Positions 7,547-16,616 of a DNA stretch of 64,000 nucleotides are shown here, one piece after another (the stretch's first letter is position 1; each line of letters begins with the position of its first letter). This DNA is from an uncultured Collinsella sp. (lineage in GTDB: Bacteria; Actinomycetota; Coriobacteriia; Coriobacteriales; Coriobacteriaceae), in assembly GCA_902491345.1 (NCBI GenBank), contig CABUHI010000004.1, positions 60,073 to 124,072 of the forward strand, in the 5' to 3' direction. Under the pieces are notes generated by a model. The model ran no database searches, was not told the origin of the DNA, and saw only the letters and a list, made by a program, of their open reading frames with translations. The translations under genes were made by a program, and so were the position numbers.

Positions 7547-8374
7547 TTAACTTCGTTGGCGCTCCTTGCGCCATTCATGGGCATCCCAGAGGTATTCGAC
7601 TAGCGTCGCCGAACTTCCTACAGCAAGTTTTGCGTGTCTTATGGTCAGTCCTTTATAGCTGTCGGCTTTGCCGTGACCTGTTCCATATGGGTTGCGCAGC
7701 TCGGCAATACCGCCGGCGATGTTGCCGAGGCTGCTGAGGATGCGCTTTATGGTCCCTCCCGCCGGGAGGTCGGCGTTAATGTCGTCTGTCTCAATGCCGA
7801 GGCACTTCATCGTTTCCTTGACAAGCTGCGATACGCCCCAATTGCCCCCATAGTCTCTGCTGTTTTCTTCAAGGATTGTTTTGCAACAACTTTCGATCAG
7901 TTCCTTGGACTTACCAATCGCTTCAGTTGGATTGGTCTCTCGTGATGAAAAGAGAGCGTCGATTTGTTGACGCATGTAGTCGCTCGTGAAATGGGTCTCA
8001 AGTTCCTCACGTTGGGCGAGAACGGAGACGCCTGCTCGTTCTCGCCTCGCAACGGGCTTGCACTTTTCATAAAGAAAATGATGGTTCTTAGCGTCGCGAG
8101 CTGTGGAAGTGCCATCCATTTCGCTGGCGTATTCAGGCTGTGCCTCATAGTAATCAAACAAGTCGCATAGCAACTTTGTTCCGCTTACATCAGATTCTTC
8201 TTCGATGTAGTTGGTGAGAGATCTACCTTTCGATAGGCCGTAATGAGCGCAAAGCGCAACGCCAATGCTGCTTTTAGTAAAAGTGTCGAAGGAGCTTGTT
8301 GTGAAATTAAGAACATAGCCGCCACGGTTGAAAAGTCTGAGAAACAACCCTTTTTCAATTTCGGTCATAGCCAT
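7547..8374 (-). CDS. Abortive infection family protein (Abi C-terminal, HEPN-like)
   Basis: The protein has 275 residues. The ATG at 8374 is preferred over one 21 bases upstream because AAGGCGAG precedes it at normal distance. The C-terminal region fits the abortive-infection C-terminal domain: KSKELIESCCKTILEE, then LAELRNPYGTGHGK near the end. R227 and H234 in that last motif have the R-x(4-6)-H spacing of HEPN ribonucleases, which supports a role as a host-suicide RNase during phage infection. This is an inference from the motif. The N-terminal half (residues 1-110) shows no recognisable domain. The codons are more A/T-rich than neighbouring genes, consistent with transfer. It is convergent with the exonuclease gene and lies just upstream of the restriction operon on the opposite strand. 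Confidence 0.7.
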   Translation of the reverse strand: MAMTEIEKGLFLRLFNRGGYVLNFTTSSFDTFTKSSIGVALCAHYGLSKGRSLTNYIEEESDVSGTKLLCDLFDYYEAQPEYASEMDGTSTARDAKNHHFLYEKCKPVARRERAGVSVLAQREELETHFTSDYMRQQIDALFSSRETNPTEAIGKSKELIESCCKTILEENSRDYGGNWGVSQLVKETMKCLGIETDDINADLPAGGTIKRILSSLGNIAGGIAELRNPYGTGHGKADSYKGLTIRHAKLAVGSSATLVEYLWDAHEWRKERQRS

Positions 8375-8805
8375 TTTTCTCGCCTTGCAAAACACCTGAT
8401 ACTTCTTGATGAGGCATTATAAGGAGACGATGCAAGCTTTCCTAGAGTGGGCGTCATCGCTCGTTGAATCGTGTCCAAGATTATCTGAACGGAAAGCTAT
8501 TATGTGCAATTCTGGTAGCTCTCTTTTGAGCAGCTGTCTTCGTTTGCCCAGATGGGGTCATACGCCTTGAAGCGGTTCCCCTCTGCCTCCCAACATCTCG
8601 GGAACCGTAATTGATTCATTATGGTTCCACTTCAACGATTGCCGCGCATGTCGCTGCGCACTCAATGCAGTTCTTTTATTATGCTTTGCATTGCGTTCTT
8701 CTACACACGCTTTAATCTGCGCAAATAATGGTCTCGCTCCATTTTATTGGAGTCAATTACATTGTCTGCCTATCAGCACCAGACGGCTATTTCTCTTTCG
8801 CCTTT
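8375..8805. other. Long AT-rich leader region between the Abi gene and the restriction operon
   Basis: No gene was found. A stem CGGTTCCC (8573-8580) pairs exactly with GGGAACCG (8600-8607) and could be a terminator or RNA structure, though no T-run follows. The region is AT-richer than its flanks and must contain the divergent promoters of the Abi gene and the restriction operon. Confidence 0.5.
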
Positions 8806-8814
8806 TGCTAGAAT
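8806..8814 (+). promoter_or_regulatory. Extended -10 promoter for the restriction operon
   Basis: TGC precedes TAGAAT (8809-8814), a good extended -10 element. Transcription would begin about 35 bases before the ATG at 8858. No convincing -35 was found, which is typical for extended -10 promoters. Confidence 0.45.
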
Positions 8815-8857
8815 CAGAAGCACATTTGTATTGCATCGTGCAATCGCGGAGGTTCCC

Positions 8858-9064
8858 ATGAAGTACGCCGACCTTATCGACGGAGAAGCCACCCCGAGCG
8901 AGCTCAGAAGCTTCCTCGTGGACGGCGAGAACGTGGCAGTAACCATCCGCATCCCCAAGAACATGCGCGATGCCGCCAAGGAGGCGGCCGCTCTCAATGG
9001 CGTCAGCTTCACGTCCCTCGTGAAGACGAGCCTCATAGAGTACCTGTCCAAGAAGGAGAAGTAA
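8858..9064 (+). CDS. Small ribbon-helix-helix protein, first gene of the restriction operon
   Basis: The protein has 68 residues, with ATG 5 bases after CGGAGG. The frame extends upstream but the ATG at 8858 has the only good ribosome binding site. VAVTIRIPKNMRDAAKEAAALNGVS followed by a second helix ending SLIEYLSKKEK has the beta strand, helix, turn, helix order of a CopG/Arc-type DNA-binding protein. It ends 2 bases before hsdM, so the genes are co-transcribed. A repressor that delays or limits expression of the restriction-modification genes is a reasonable inference; an antitoxin role is the alternative. The acidic N-terminal 25 residues could mediate protein contacts. Confidence 0.65.
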   Translation: MKYADLIDGEATPSELRSFLVDGENVAVTIRIPKNMRDAAKEAAALNGVSFTSLVKTSLIEYLSKKEK

Positions 9065-9066
9065 CG

Positions 9067-10920
9067 ATGGCAGACATCCGCAAGCTCGAGAGTGAGCTTT
9101 GGGAGGCGGCAGACGAATTGCGTGCCAACTCCAAGCTGACGAGCCAGCAGTACTGCATGCCGGTTCTGGGCCTCATCTTCCTGCGTTATGCATGGGGTCG
9201 TTTCAAGCGTGCCGACGAGCAGATCGAAGCTGAGCGTGCTGCTGTCACGGGTCGTAAACCGCCCAAGCAGGCAGCGGACTACTCCGCCAAAGGCGCGATG
9301 TTCATCCCCGAGGAGGCCCGCTACGACTACTTGCTCAACGTGCCCGACGGTGCCGACATCGGCAAGGCGGTCAACGAAGCCATGGCAAGTATCGCTGCCA
9401 TTAACCCCTCGCTCGCGGGCGTCCTTCCTGACACCTACGCCGAGCTTGGCAATGACCTGTTGCGCAGCGTCATCCGCGTCTTTAACAACCCTGCCCTCGA
9501 TGAGGAGGGCGATGACATTATCGGCCGCATCTATGAGTACTTTCTCGGCAAGTTTGCTCCTGCGGTGGCTAGCGACGACGGCGTTTTCTTTACGCCCAAG
9601 TCGCTCGTTCGCATGATCATGAACGTCATCGAGCCCTCGCGTGGCAAGATGCTTGATCCCGCCTGCGGCTCGGGCGGCATGTTCGTCTCCGCCAGTGACT
9701 ACGTACGCGAGCGGGGCGGCAACCCCGCCGAGACCATGATGTTCTACGGTCAGGAGAAGGTCGACTACAACGCCAAGCTTTGCCTCATGAACATGGCTGT
9801 TCACGGCATGCAGGGCAACATCAAGTCGGGCGATGACGCCAACACCTTCTATAACGACGCGCACGCGCTCGACGGCAAGTGTGACTTTGTGGCCGCCAAC
9901 CCGCCCTTTAACGTGGATAAGGTGAAGCACGCAAGGGCTCTGGACGCCGGTCGCCTGCCGCTTGGCACACCGAAGGCGAACAAGAAGAAAGAAGTGTCCG
10001 CAAGCGGTGCCAACTATCTCTGGATTAACTACTTCTACTCCTACCTCAAGGACACGGGCCGCGCGGGTTTTGTCATGGCGTCCTCCGCTACCGATTCCAA
10101 CGCCGAGCGCGCCCAACGTCGCAAACTCGTGGAGACCGGCCACGTGGACGTGATGCTCTACGTTGGCAACAACTTCTTCTACACCAAGAGTCTACCGTGC
10201 ACGCTGTGGTTCTTCGACAAAGGCAAGCCTGAGGCGCTGCACGACAAGGTTCTGTTCATCGACGCCCAGCGCTACCACACCGCCATCTCCACGACGCTTA
10301 ACGAGTGGACGCCTTGGCAACTCAAGAACCTCTCGGCCATCGTCTGGCTCTATCGCGGCGAAATGGGCAAGTACCACGACCTCATTGAGGCGTACAGGGA
10401 CCGTGCAGCCAAGGTCGCGCCGCTGTTTGGCGGTGACGCGGCGGAGAAACTCTTGGGTATCGGTGATGTCGAGGATTTCGCCATTGCTCACGAAGTGATG
10501 CTGGCGGCCATTGAGGCTCGGAAAGCCGCCGCTAAGGCAGAAGTCGATGCCCTGCCCAAGCGCGAGCAGAAGAAGCGCCGTGAAGCCCTTGCTGAGGTGA
10601 CGGCCCGGATGGAGTCCGCCGCTACTGAGATCGGCGAGGCCGTCTGGCTTGTCGAGAAGTTCGGCGAGGGCGAGTACGCGGATGTGCCGGGGCTGTGCAA
10701 GGTGGCCACGCGTACTGAGATTCAGGGTGACCAGCCTGCCGAGAAGAGCTCTTGGAGCCTGACGCCGGGTGCCTACGTGGGCGTGCCTCCTGTAGAGGAC
10801 GACGGCGTGGACTTCCATGAGCGCATGGTCGAGATTCACTCGGAGTTGCTGGAGCTGCAGAAGCGGGGTAACGACCTCATGGCCACTATCGACCGCAACT
10901 TCCAGGAGCTGAGGCTATGA
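9067..10920 (+). CDS. hsdM: Type I restriction-modification DNA methyltransferase subunit M
   Basis: The protein has 617 residues, longer than the usual 500 or so. The N-terminal helical domain is followed by the N6-adenine methyltransferase fold: DPACGSGGMF from residue 197 binds S-adenosylmethionine and NPPFNV from residue 278 is the catalytic motif IV. The extra length is a basic, alanine-rich coiled segment around residues 480-520 (KAAAKAEVDALPKREQKKRREAL) and a C-terminal tail of helices ending in a leucine-rich stretch. As part of the M2S complex it methylates adenines in the target site and protects host DNA. It lies 2 bases after the ribbon-helix-helix gene and overlaps hsdS by 4 bases (ATGA). 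No key residue is missing. Confidence 0.95.
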   Translation: MADIRKLESELWEAADELRANSKLTSQQYCMPVLGLIFLRYAWGRFKRADEQIEAERAAVTGRKPPKQAADYSAKGAMFIPEEARYDYLLNVPDGADIGKAVNEAMASIAAINPSLAGVLPDTYAELGNDLLRSVIRVFNNPALDEEGDDIIGRIYEYFLGKFAPAVASDDGVFFTPKSLVRMIMNVIEPSRGKMLDPACGSGGMFVSASDYVRERGGNPAETMMFYGQEKVDYNAKLCLMNMAVHGMQGNIKSGDDANTFYNDAHALDGKCDFVAANPPFNVDKVKHARALDAGRLPLGTPKANKKKEVSASGANYLWINYFYSYLKDTGRAGFVMASSATDSNAERAQRRKLVETGHVDVMLYVGNNFFYTKSLPCTLWFFDKGKPEALHDKVLFIDAQRYHTAISTTLNEWTPWQLKNLSAIVWLYRGEMGKYHDLIEAYRDRAAKVAPLFGGDAAEKLLGIGDVEDFAIAHEVMLAAIEARKAAAKAEVDALPKREQKKRREALAEVTARMESAATEIGEAVWLVEKFGEGEYADVPGLCKVATRTEIQGDQPAEKSSWSLTPGAYVGVPPVEDDGVDFHERMVEIHSELLELQKRGNDLMATIDRNFQELRL

Positions 10921-12125
10921 GCTGCAAATTAAATGATGTCTGTGAGCTGATCGTCGATTGCCCACATTCAACAGAGCCTGACGAGGGCGAGGGATATCCG
11001 ATTATTCGCACTCCAAACATCGGAGTCGGCTACCTCGATCTCGAGGGTGTTCAACGAGTTTCCAAGGCTGCATACGATAGGCGAAATATCCGCGCCGTTC
11101 CACGCCCGAATGATTTGATACTCGCCAGGGAGGCTCCTGCTGGCAATGTTGGCATCATTAGAGAGGGCATGAAGGTGTGCCTCGGGCAAAGAACCGTTCT
11201 CATTCGTCCTAGCGCCGAGAAGGTTAGCCCTCTATTCTTGAACTACTACCTCAATGCTCCGAAGCAGAGACATGCGCTGCTTAGCAACTCAAACGGAGCA
11301 ACTGTCTCCCACGTCAACATGCCGGTTATTCGCAACCTGGTAATTGAGCTTCCCGACCGTGAAGCCCAAGATCGCATTGCTGACGTGCTCTCTGCTTATG
11401 ACGAGCTGATCGAGAACAACCGCAGGCAGATCAAGCTCCTTGAGGAGGCCGCCCAGCGCCTCTACAAGGAGTGGTTCATCGATCTCAAGTTTTCCGGCCA
11501 CGAGACTACGCCCATCGTTGATAGCCTCCCCGAGGGCTGGAAGCGTGGAACGCTCCTTACCTTGGTTGATGTCGTCCGAGGCTGCTCGTATTCCAGCGAT
11601 GAAATCATACAAGGCGAGAAAACGCTGATTAATCTTGGCAACTTGACTCCATTTGGCGGTTTCAGGTTCGGCTATGAAAAGCCGTTCTCGGGCAAATCGC
11701 GCGAGGACCAGATGGTTGCTAAGGGCGATGTGGTCATGGGGCTTACCGAGCAGGCTATCGGTTTGGCTGGTTATGCGGCTCTTCTCCCCACCGTTCCTGA
11801 CGGAAGCGTCATCTCTGCCGACTTGGTCAAGATTGCTCCGAAGCAAGGCGTGCCAGCGGAATTCGTATATGCGCTTCTTCGTTACGGGAGACTTTCTGAG
11901 CTGATTTCGCCGCTTGCGAACGGGACGAAGATCAAGCACCTTCGTCCTCAGTCGCTATCGCGGGCTACGACTCAGATTCCTTCGATTGAGCTAATGCAGC
12001 GTTACGCGGCTGTCGTTTGTCCCGCTTATGAGCAGATCGACGTTTGTCAACAACAGGTCGCTGCGGCTCGCGAGGTGCGTGATCGTTTGCTTCCCAAGCT
12101 TATGTCCGGGGAAATCGAGGTGTAG
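10917..12125 (+). CDS. hsdS: Type I restriction-modification specificity subunit S
   Basis: The protein has 402 residues, a normal length for a two-half HsdS. Two target-recognition domains are visible. The first spans residues 1-150 and ends in the conserved helix start LPDREAQDRIADVLSAYDELIENNRRQIKLLEEAAQ (given here as a region, residues 140-180). The second starts after LPEGWKRGTL near residue 205 and ends in a similar helical segment, AAREVRDRLLPKLMSGEIEV. HsdS chooses the DNA site for both methylation and restriction. It overlaps hsdM by ATGA, which indicates translational coupling. Its stop codon is followed within 2 bases by the start of an unrecognised gene. No inverted partial hsdS copy or recombinase that would suggest phase variation is present nearby. 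Confidence 0.93.
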   Translation: MSCKLNDVCELIVDCPHSTEPDEGEGYPIIRTPNIGVGYLDLEGVQRVSKAAYDRRNIRAVPRPNDLILAREAPAGNVGIIREGMKVCLGQRTVLIRPSAEKVSPLFLNYYLNAPKQRHALLSNSNGATVSHVNMPVIRNLVIELPDREAQDRIADVLSAYDELIENNRRQIKLLEEAAQRLYKEWFIDLKFSGHETTPIVDSLPEGWKRGTLLTLVDVVRGCSYSSDEIIQGEKTLINLGNLTPFGGFRFGYEKPFSGKSREDQMVAKGDVVMGLTEQAIGLAGYAALLPTVPDGSVISADLVKIAPKQGVPAEFVYALLRYGRLSELISPLANGTKIKHLRPQSLSRATTQIPSIELMQRYAAVVCPAYEQIDVCQQQVAAAREVRDRLLPKLMSGEIEV

Positions 12126-12127
12126 TG

Positions 12128-13453
12128 ATGGGCCGCGAAAAGACGTTCCAGATACATCTCGACCCCGCCCTTATTGAGCGGTTCCATGGATTGCTTGGAG
12201 AGCATGAGCATATTTCGGAGCAGATTTCGTTTGTGGAAAAGGCTTTCGAGAAGAAGAAATTTCGGGGCCTTCCCGCATGGGATTGCATCTGCTCGTGTGA
12301 GCACAGGATTCGCGATACGGTCGCTTACCTGAATGAACAGATACTTGGGACGGCTACGTATGAGTACGGGAGCGCGTTCGACTTCATTAACTTCATCAAC
12401 AATGCCGCTACCGTGATTGATTGTGTCGATATGCTCGCAAGAATTTTTGGAGTTGACCTTTCCGAGGAGAATGACCGCACCGGAGCGTTCTCCCAGCTTG
12501 GTAGGAACAGGAAGGGCACAGACCAAAAATATTTCAGGTTCATTCGTTCCCTTTGCGCGGTTCACCCAGTGGAGACAAGTCGCTATGCCGGTGAGTACCA
12601 AAGTTCGGATCTCGTTACCTGCCCGTACATCACATGGGTAAAGGAGCCAATTTTCAAGACAATGTGGGATTGCGACTTGCACGCCCATGCGTTCACGAAT
12701 GCGCCCAACAGCTGGGGCGATGACGTTTGTATCCATATGGACCAGGTCTTTGACTATATCGAGTTTCGTTATGGATTGCTGGAAAAGGTCATCGAGGGTC
12801 TCGGACGCTTTCAGCGGGAGGCCATTGCTAGGTTTTGCTCTATTCCGGTTCCCGACAGGGGAAGGAACGAGACAGAGGGCGAGTTTATTGATCGCTTGAA
12901 GAGCGCCGAGCTTGAGCGCTTTTGCTCTAGTAACGACTTCATTTACGACTTCGCCAAGAAGGCAGTGTCTTTCGTCCCTTCGAACGAGGTGAACCTTTCG
13001 GCTGCCCGCCGTTATGCGGAGACATGGCGTCATGCCTTGGGGCTGCAGCTCAACATACTTCGTGACATGTCGAGGGAAGGTCTGGAACATGCTGGTATCG
13101 AAGGCGATGAAACAGACTGGATTCTGTTTGAGCACCTGCTTTTCTCTCATTCAGGTGCCCAGGAGCTGAGGGGGTTCGAATACAACCTCGAGAAGATCCA
13201 TTATCTCGACGGCGAGCATGGCCCAAGTGACGCGAATTGGGGGCGCATCAAACTCCGCGAGATGGACGACGTTCTCGGTAGACGAGTCGTTTTCGACTAT
13301 GAGAGCGACAGCGACGATGAGCTGTACATGCTTTCGCGCATCGCCCTGTACGAAATCGCCCTCATGCACCCGTGCGAGATCAATGACGCGATCCCGCTTG
13401 ATTTGAAATACCGTCCGGCAGACGCCATGACACGAGATGGAGGAAGGCTATGA
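12128..13453 (+). CDS. Unrecognised protein inside the type I restriction operon, HEPN-like motif
   Basis: The protein has 441 residues and starts at an ATG 2 bases after the hsdS stop; a GTG overlapping that stop is an alternative. It overlaps hsdR by ATGA, so it is an integral part of the operon. I do not recognise its family. It is acidic and mostly helical, with no signal peptide, membrane segment or nucleotide-binding loop. Residues 136-152 read YFRFIRSLCAVHPVETS. R140 and H146 have the R-x(4-6)-H spacing of HEPN ribonucleases, and a helix with NxxD-like residues precedes them. An RNase effector or anti-restriction guard, comparable to the anticodon nucleases PrrC and RloC that sit in some type I loci, is therefore an inference worth testing. 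It could also be a structural accessory subunit. Confidence 0.6.
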   Translation: MGREKTFQIHLDPALIERFHGLLGEHEHISEQISFVEKAFEKKKFRGLPAWDCICSCEHRIRDTVAYLNEQILGTATYEYGSAFDFINFINNAATVIDCVDMLARIFGVDLSEENDRTGAFSQLGRNRKGTDQKYFRFIRSLCAVHPVETSRYAGEYQSSDLVTCPYITWVKEPIFKTMWDCDLHAHAFTNAPNSWGDDVCIHMDQVFDYIEFRYGLLEKVIEGLGRFQREAIARFCSIPVPDRGRNETEGEFIDRLKSAELERFCSSNDFIYDFAKKAVSFVPSNEVNLSAARRYAETWRHALGLQLNILRDMSREGLEHAGIEGDETDWILFEHLLFSHSGAQELRGFEYNLEKIHYLDGEHGPSDANWGRIKLREMDDVLGRRVVFDYESDSDDELYMLSRIALYEIALMHPCEINDAIPLDLKYRPADAMTRDGGRL

Positions 13454-16400
13454 CCAGCCGTTACTCCGAAGAGGAGGCTGTCCAGAAGCCCGCGGGCGAG
13501 CTGCTTCGTCGCATGGGGTGGGACGTCCATTACTGCTTCGACGATGAGGTTCTCGGCCCCTGTGGCACGCTGGGTCGTGACTCCTATAAGGACGTCCTTC
13601 TCAAACGCGACCTCATGAACGCGTTGGTTGAGCTGAACGAACACCTTACCGAGGCGGAATGCGCCGAGGCCGTGGCGACCTTGGAGCAAGTCTTCGTCGG
13701 CGATTCGCTGCTTCAGACCAACGAGGCAAAGTATAAGATGCTCCGCGATGGCATACCGGTGAAGAAGGTCCAGCCCGATGGCTCCATGCGTACTGAGCTC
13801 GCGCGGGCTTTCGACTTTGAGCATCCAAAGTTGAACCGCTTCGTGGCGGCAGAGGAACTGTGGGTGAAGGGCCCCATGCATCGACGCCGCTGCGACCTCG
13901 TAGGCTTCGTCAACGGTGTGCCACTGCTGTTCGTCGAATTCAAGCGCCACGACAAGGACGTGCTGCGCGCGTACGAGGACAACTACACCGACTACCAGGA
14001 TACCATTCCCCAGATTTTCTACTACAACGCCTTTGTGATGCTCTCCAACGGGCTGGAGTCCAAAATCGGAACGCTGGGCAGCTCCTACGAGTTCTTCGGC
14101 GAGTGGAAGCGCCTGAGCGAGGAGGACACCGGCAACGTTGCGCTCGAGACCATGTTGAGGGGTGTGTGTAACAAAGAAACGCTGTTAGACCTCTTCCAGA
14201 ACTTCATTCTGTTCGACCACTTCGACTCGCCTGCCGCCAAGATCCTCGCGCGCAACCACCAGTACCTGGGCGTGAACGAGGCCGTGCGTGCCTACTCCGA
14301 GCGCGAGCTGCGCGACGGAAAACTCGGCGTCTTCTGGCACACGCAGGGCTCGGGCAAGAGCTACTCGATGGTGTTCCTGGCTGAGAAGATCCGCCGAACG
14401 CAGCCGGGCTCGCCGACCTTCCTGGTCCTCACCGATCGCGACGAGCTCAACAAACAGATTAGCGAAACGTTCGAGAGCTGCGAGTGTCTGGCGGGCGTTC
14501 CCGCCGAGCGCTGCCGCGCCACGAGCGGGAACGACCTTGCGGAGAAGCTCAAGGGCAACCCGAGCTACATCTTCTCGCTTATCCAGAAGTTCAACCAGCC
14601 TGACGCGGAGCCCATCGTACCGGACCACGATATCGTCGTGCTCTCTGACGAGGCGCACCGGTCAAACAACGGCATCTTCGCCGAGAACATGATGAAGCTA
14701 CTGCCAACGGCTTCGCGTCTTGGCTTTACCGGCACGCCACTTCTTGCCTACGACAACCTAACTGCCAGGACCTTCGGCGGCTACGTTTCAGTCTACGACT
14801 TCAAGCGCGCCGTCGAGGACGGAGCTACAGTGCCTCTGTTCTACGAGAACCGTAGTGACCAGCTTGGCATCGAGAATCCGGAGATCAACGACGAGCTGCT
14901 CCAGGCCGTGGAAGACGCCGACCTTAACGCCGACCAGACCGAGAAGGTGCAGGCCCAGCTCAACCACGGGGTCCATATCATCATGGCCGAGCCACGCCTG
15001 AGAGCCGTGGCACGCGACTTCGTTTCCCATTACACGAACATCTGGGAGTCGGGCAAGGCCATGTTCATCTGCGTGAATAAGGTCACCTGCGTGATGATGT
15101 ACAACTACGTGCAGGAGTATTGGACCGAGGCGCTCGACGAGGAGCGCGCAAGGCTCGTCGGCATGGACCAACAACAGGCCATGGAGCAGCGTCGCAAAAT
15201 CGCCTGGATGGAATCCACCGAGATGGCGGTCGTGGTGAGCCAGGAGCAGAACGAGATCGACCGCTTCCGCAAATGGGGGCTCGACATAGCGCCGCATCGC
15301 CAGAAGATGGAGGAGCGCCAGCTAGACGACGAGTTCAAGGATGCCGACAACCCTTTCCGCATCGTCTTCGTATGTGCCATGTGGCTTACCGGCTTCGACG
15401 TGAAGTCGCTCTCGGCCATGTACTTTGACAAGCCACTCAAAGCTCACGGCCTCATGCAGGCCATCGCGCGCGCCAACCGCGTGAGCAAGGGTAAGAGCAA
15501 CGGCCTCATTATCGACTACGTCAGCGTCGTGAAGGCGTTGAGGAAAGCCCTGGCCGACTACACCGAGAACCCTGGCGACGGAGGCGGAGTCGACCCGGTG
15601 GTCGACAAGGACGAGCTGCTTGCGAGGATTTCCGAGCTCACGGACGACACCGTTGCGTTCGTGTCGTCACTGGGCTACGAGCTCGAATCCCTGCTGACGG
15701 CCGAGGGCTTCGACAAGGTGGCAGAAATCAAGAATGCCGCCGACTGCGTGTCACGGTGCGACGAGACAAAGAAGCGCTACGGCGTCATGTGCCGCGAGCT
15801 GTTCACCCTGTACAAATACGTGAGCCGACGCGAGGTGGGCGAGGAACTGCTGGCTAAGCGCGACGCGTTGCGTGCCGTCTTCAACCATATCAACGCCCAC
15901 AGGGCCAGTGCCGACACAACCGGCCTCATGGTCCAGCTGCAGGGTATCGTGAGCGAGCACGTGGTGGTCAACGAGGCCTCCGAGGGGCTCAAGACGGCTA
16001 CCAGGTTCGATATCAGCAGCATCGACTTCAACAGGCTCTCGCAGGAGTTCGCCAAGGCCAAGCGCAAGCATCTCATCATCGACGACCTGCGTTCTGTCAT
16101 AGAGGCGCGTCTTGAGTCCGCGCTGAAGGACAACCCCAGGCGCATCGACTACTTCGAACGGTACGAGCGGATTATCGAGAGCTACAACTCCGAGCAGGAC
16201 AAGGCGATGATCGAGAAGACGTTCAATGACCTCATCAACCTGTCCCGCGACCTTGATGACAAACAGAAGGAGTGGGTGCGCGAGGGTTTCCAGAACCAGC
16301 AGCAGATGACTGTGTTCGAGATGCTATTCAAGGATACACTGACGCCTGCAGAGATCAGGCAGGTCAAGAGTGTCGCCATCGAGATGGTATCTATTATCGA

Positions 16401-16578
16401 AGAACGGCTTGCCAACATGGTGCGCTGGACGGACAAGGCAGAGACTCGTGACGCCGTTCGCGTTATCGTGCGCAATGAGGTGTATAAGCTGCCGGAGACG
16501 AGCTATCCCGATGAGGTCCTGGGCGACTGCATCACCGAGATTTTCGAGTACTTCTACGAGAGAGATTTGGCGGCGTAG
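13450..16578 (+). CDS. hsdR: Type I restriction endonuclease subunit R
   Basis: The protein has 1042 residues, a typical length. The N-terminal nuclease domain contains RCDLVGFVNGVPLLFVEFKR, with E163 and K165 as the ExK of the PD-(D/E)XK site. The motor follows: Walker A TQGSGKS around residue 300, DEAH at 400-403, GFTGTP about 25 residues later, and helicase motif VI region MQAIARANRV. The C-terminus is helical and contacts the methyltransferase core. HsdR translocates DNA using ATP and cuts unmodified DNA. It overlaps the preceding unrecognised gene by 4 bases and is followed after 38 bases by the glycine-rich membrane protein gene. All catalytic residues appear intact, so the system should be active. 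Confidence 0.95.
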   Translation: MTSRYSEEEAVQKPAGELLRRMGWDVHYCFDDEVLGPCGTLGRDSYKDVLLKRDLMNALVELNEHLTEAECAEAVATLEQVFVGDSLLQTNEAKYKMLRDGIPVKKVQPDGSMRTELARAFDFEHPKLNRFVAAEELWVKGPMHRRRCDLVGFVNGVPLLFVEFKRHDKDVLRAYEDNYTDYQDTIPQIFYYNAFVMLSNGLESKIGTLGSSYEFFGEWKRLSEEDTGNVALETMLRGVCNKETLLDLFQNFILFDHFDSPAAKILARNHQYLGVNEAVRAYSERELRDGKLGVFWHTQGSGKSYSMVFLAEKIRRTQPGSPTFLVLTDRDELNKQISETFESCECLAGVPAERCRATSGNDLAEKLKGNPSYIFSLIQKFNQPDAEPIVPDHDIVVLSDEAHRSNNGIFAENMMKLLPTASRLGFTGTPLLAYDNLTARTFGGYVSVYDFKRAVEDGATVPLFYENRSDQLGIENPEINDELLQAVEDADLNADQTEKVQAQLNHGVHIIMAEPRLRAVARDFVSHYTNIWESGKAMFICVNKVTCVMMYNYVQEYWTEALDEERARLVGMDQQQAMEQRRKIAWMESTEMAVVVSQEQNEIDRFRKWGLDIAPHRQKMEERQLDDEFKDADNPFRIVFVCAMWLTGFDVKSLSAMYFDKPLKAHGLMQAIARANRVSKGKSNGLIIDYVSVVKALRKALADYTENPGDGGGVDPVVDKDELLARISELTDDTVAFVSSLGYELESLLTAEGFDKVAEIKNAADCVSRCDETKKRYGVMCRELFTLYKYVSRREVGEELLAKRDALRAVFNHINAHRASADTTGLMVQLQGIVSEHVVVNEASEGLKTATRFDISSIDFNRLSQEFAKAKRKHLIIDDLRSVIEARLESALKDNPRRIDYFERYERIIESYNSEQDKAMIEKTFNDLINLSRDLDDKQKEWVREGFQNQQQMTVFEMLFKDTLTPAEIRQVKSVAIEMVSIIEERLANMVRWTDKAETRDAVRVIVRNEVYKLPETSYPDEVLGDCITEIFEYFYERDLAA

Positions 16579-16616
16579 AGTAATCTGATTTTACGCGTTT
16601 GCGGGAGGAAGCCGGT

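Noticed and set aside
8773..10143. 456-codon minus-strand frame opposite hsdM
   Set aside because: Shadow of a high-GC gene; no recognisable motif and no start site, while hsdM has full motifs.
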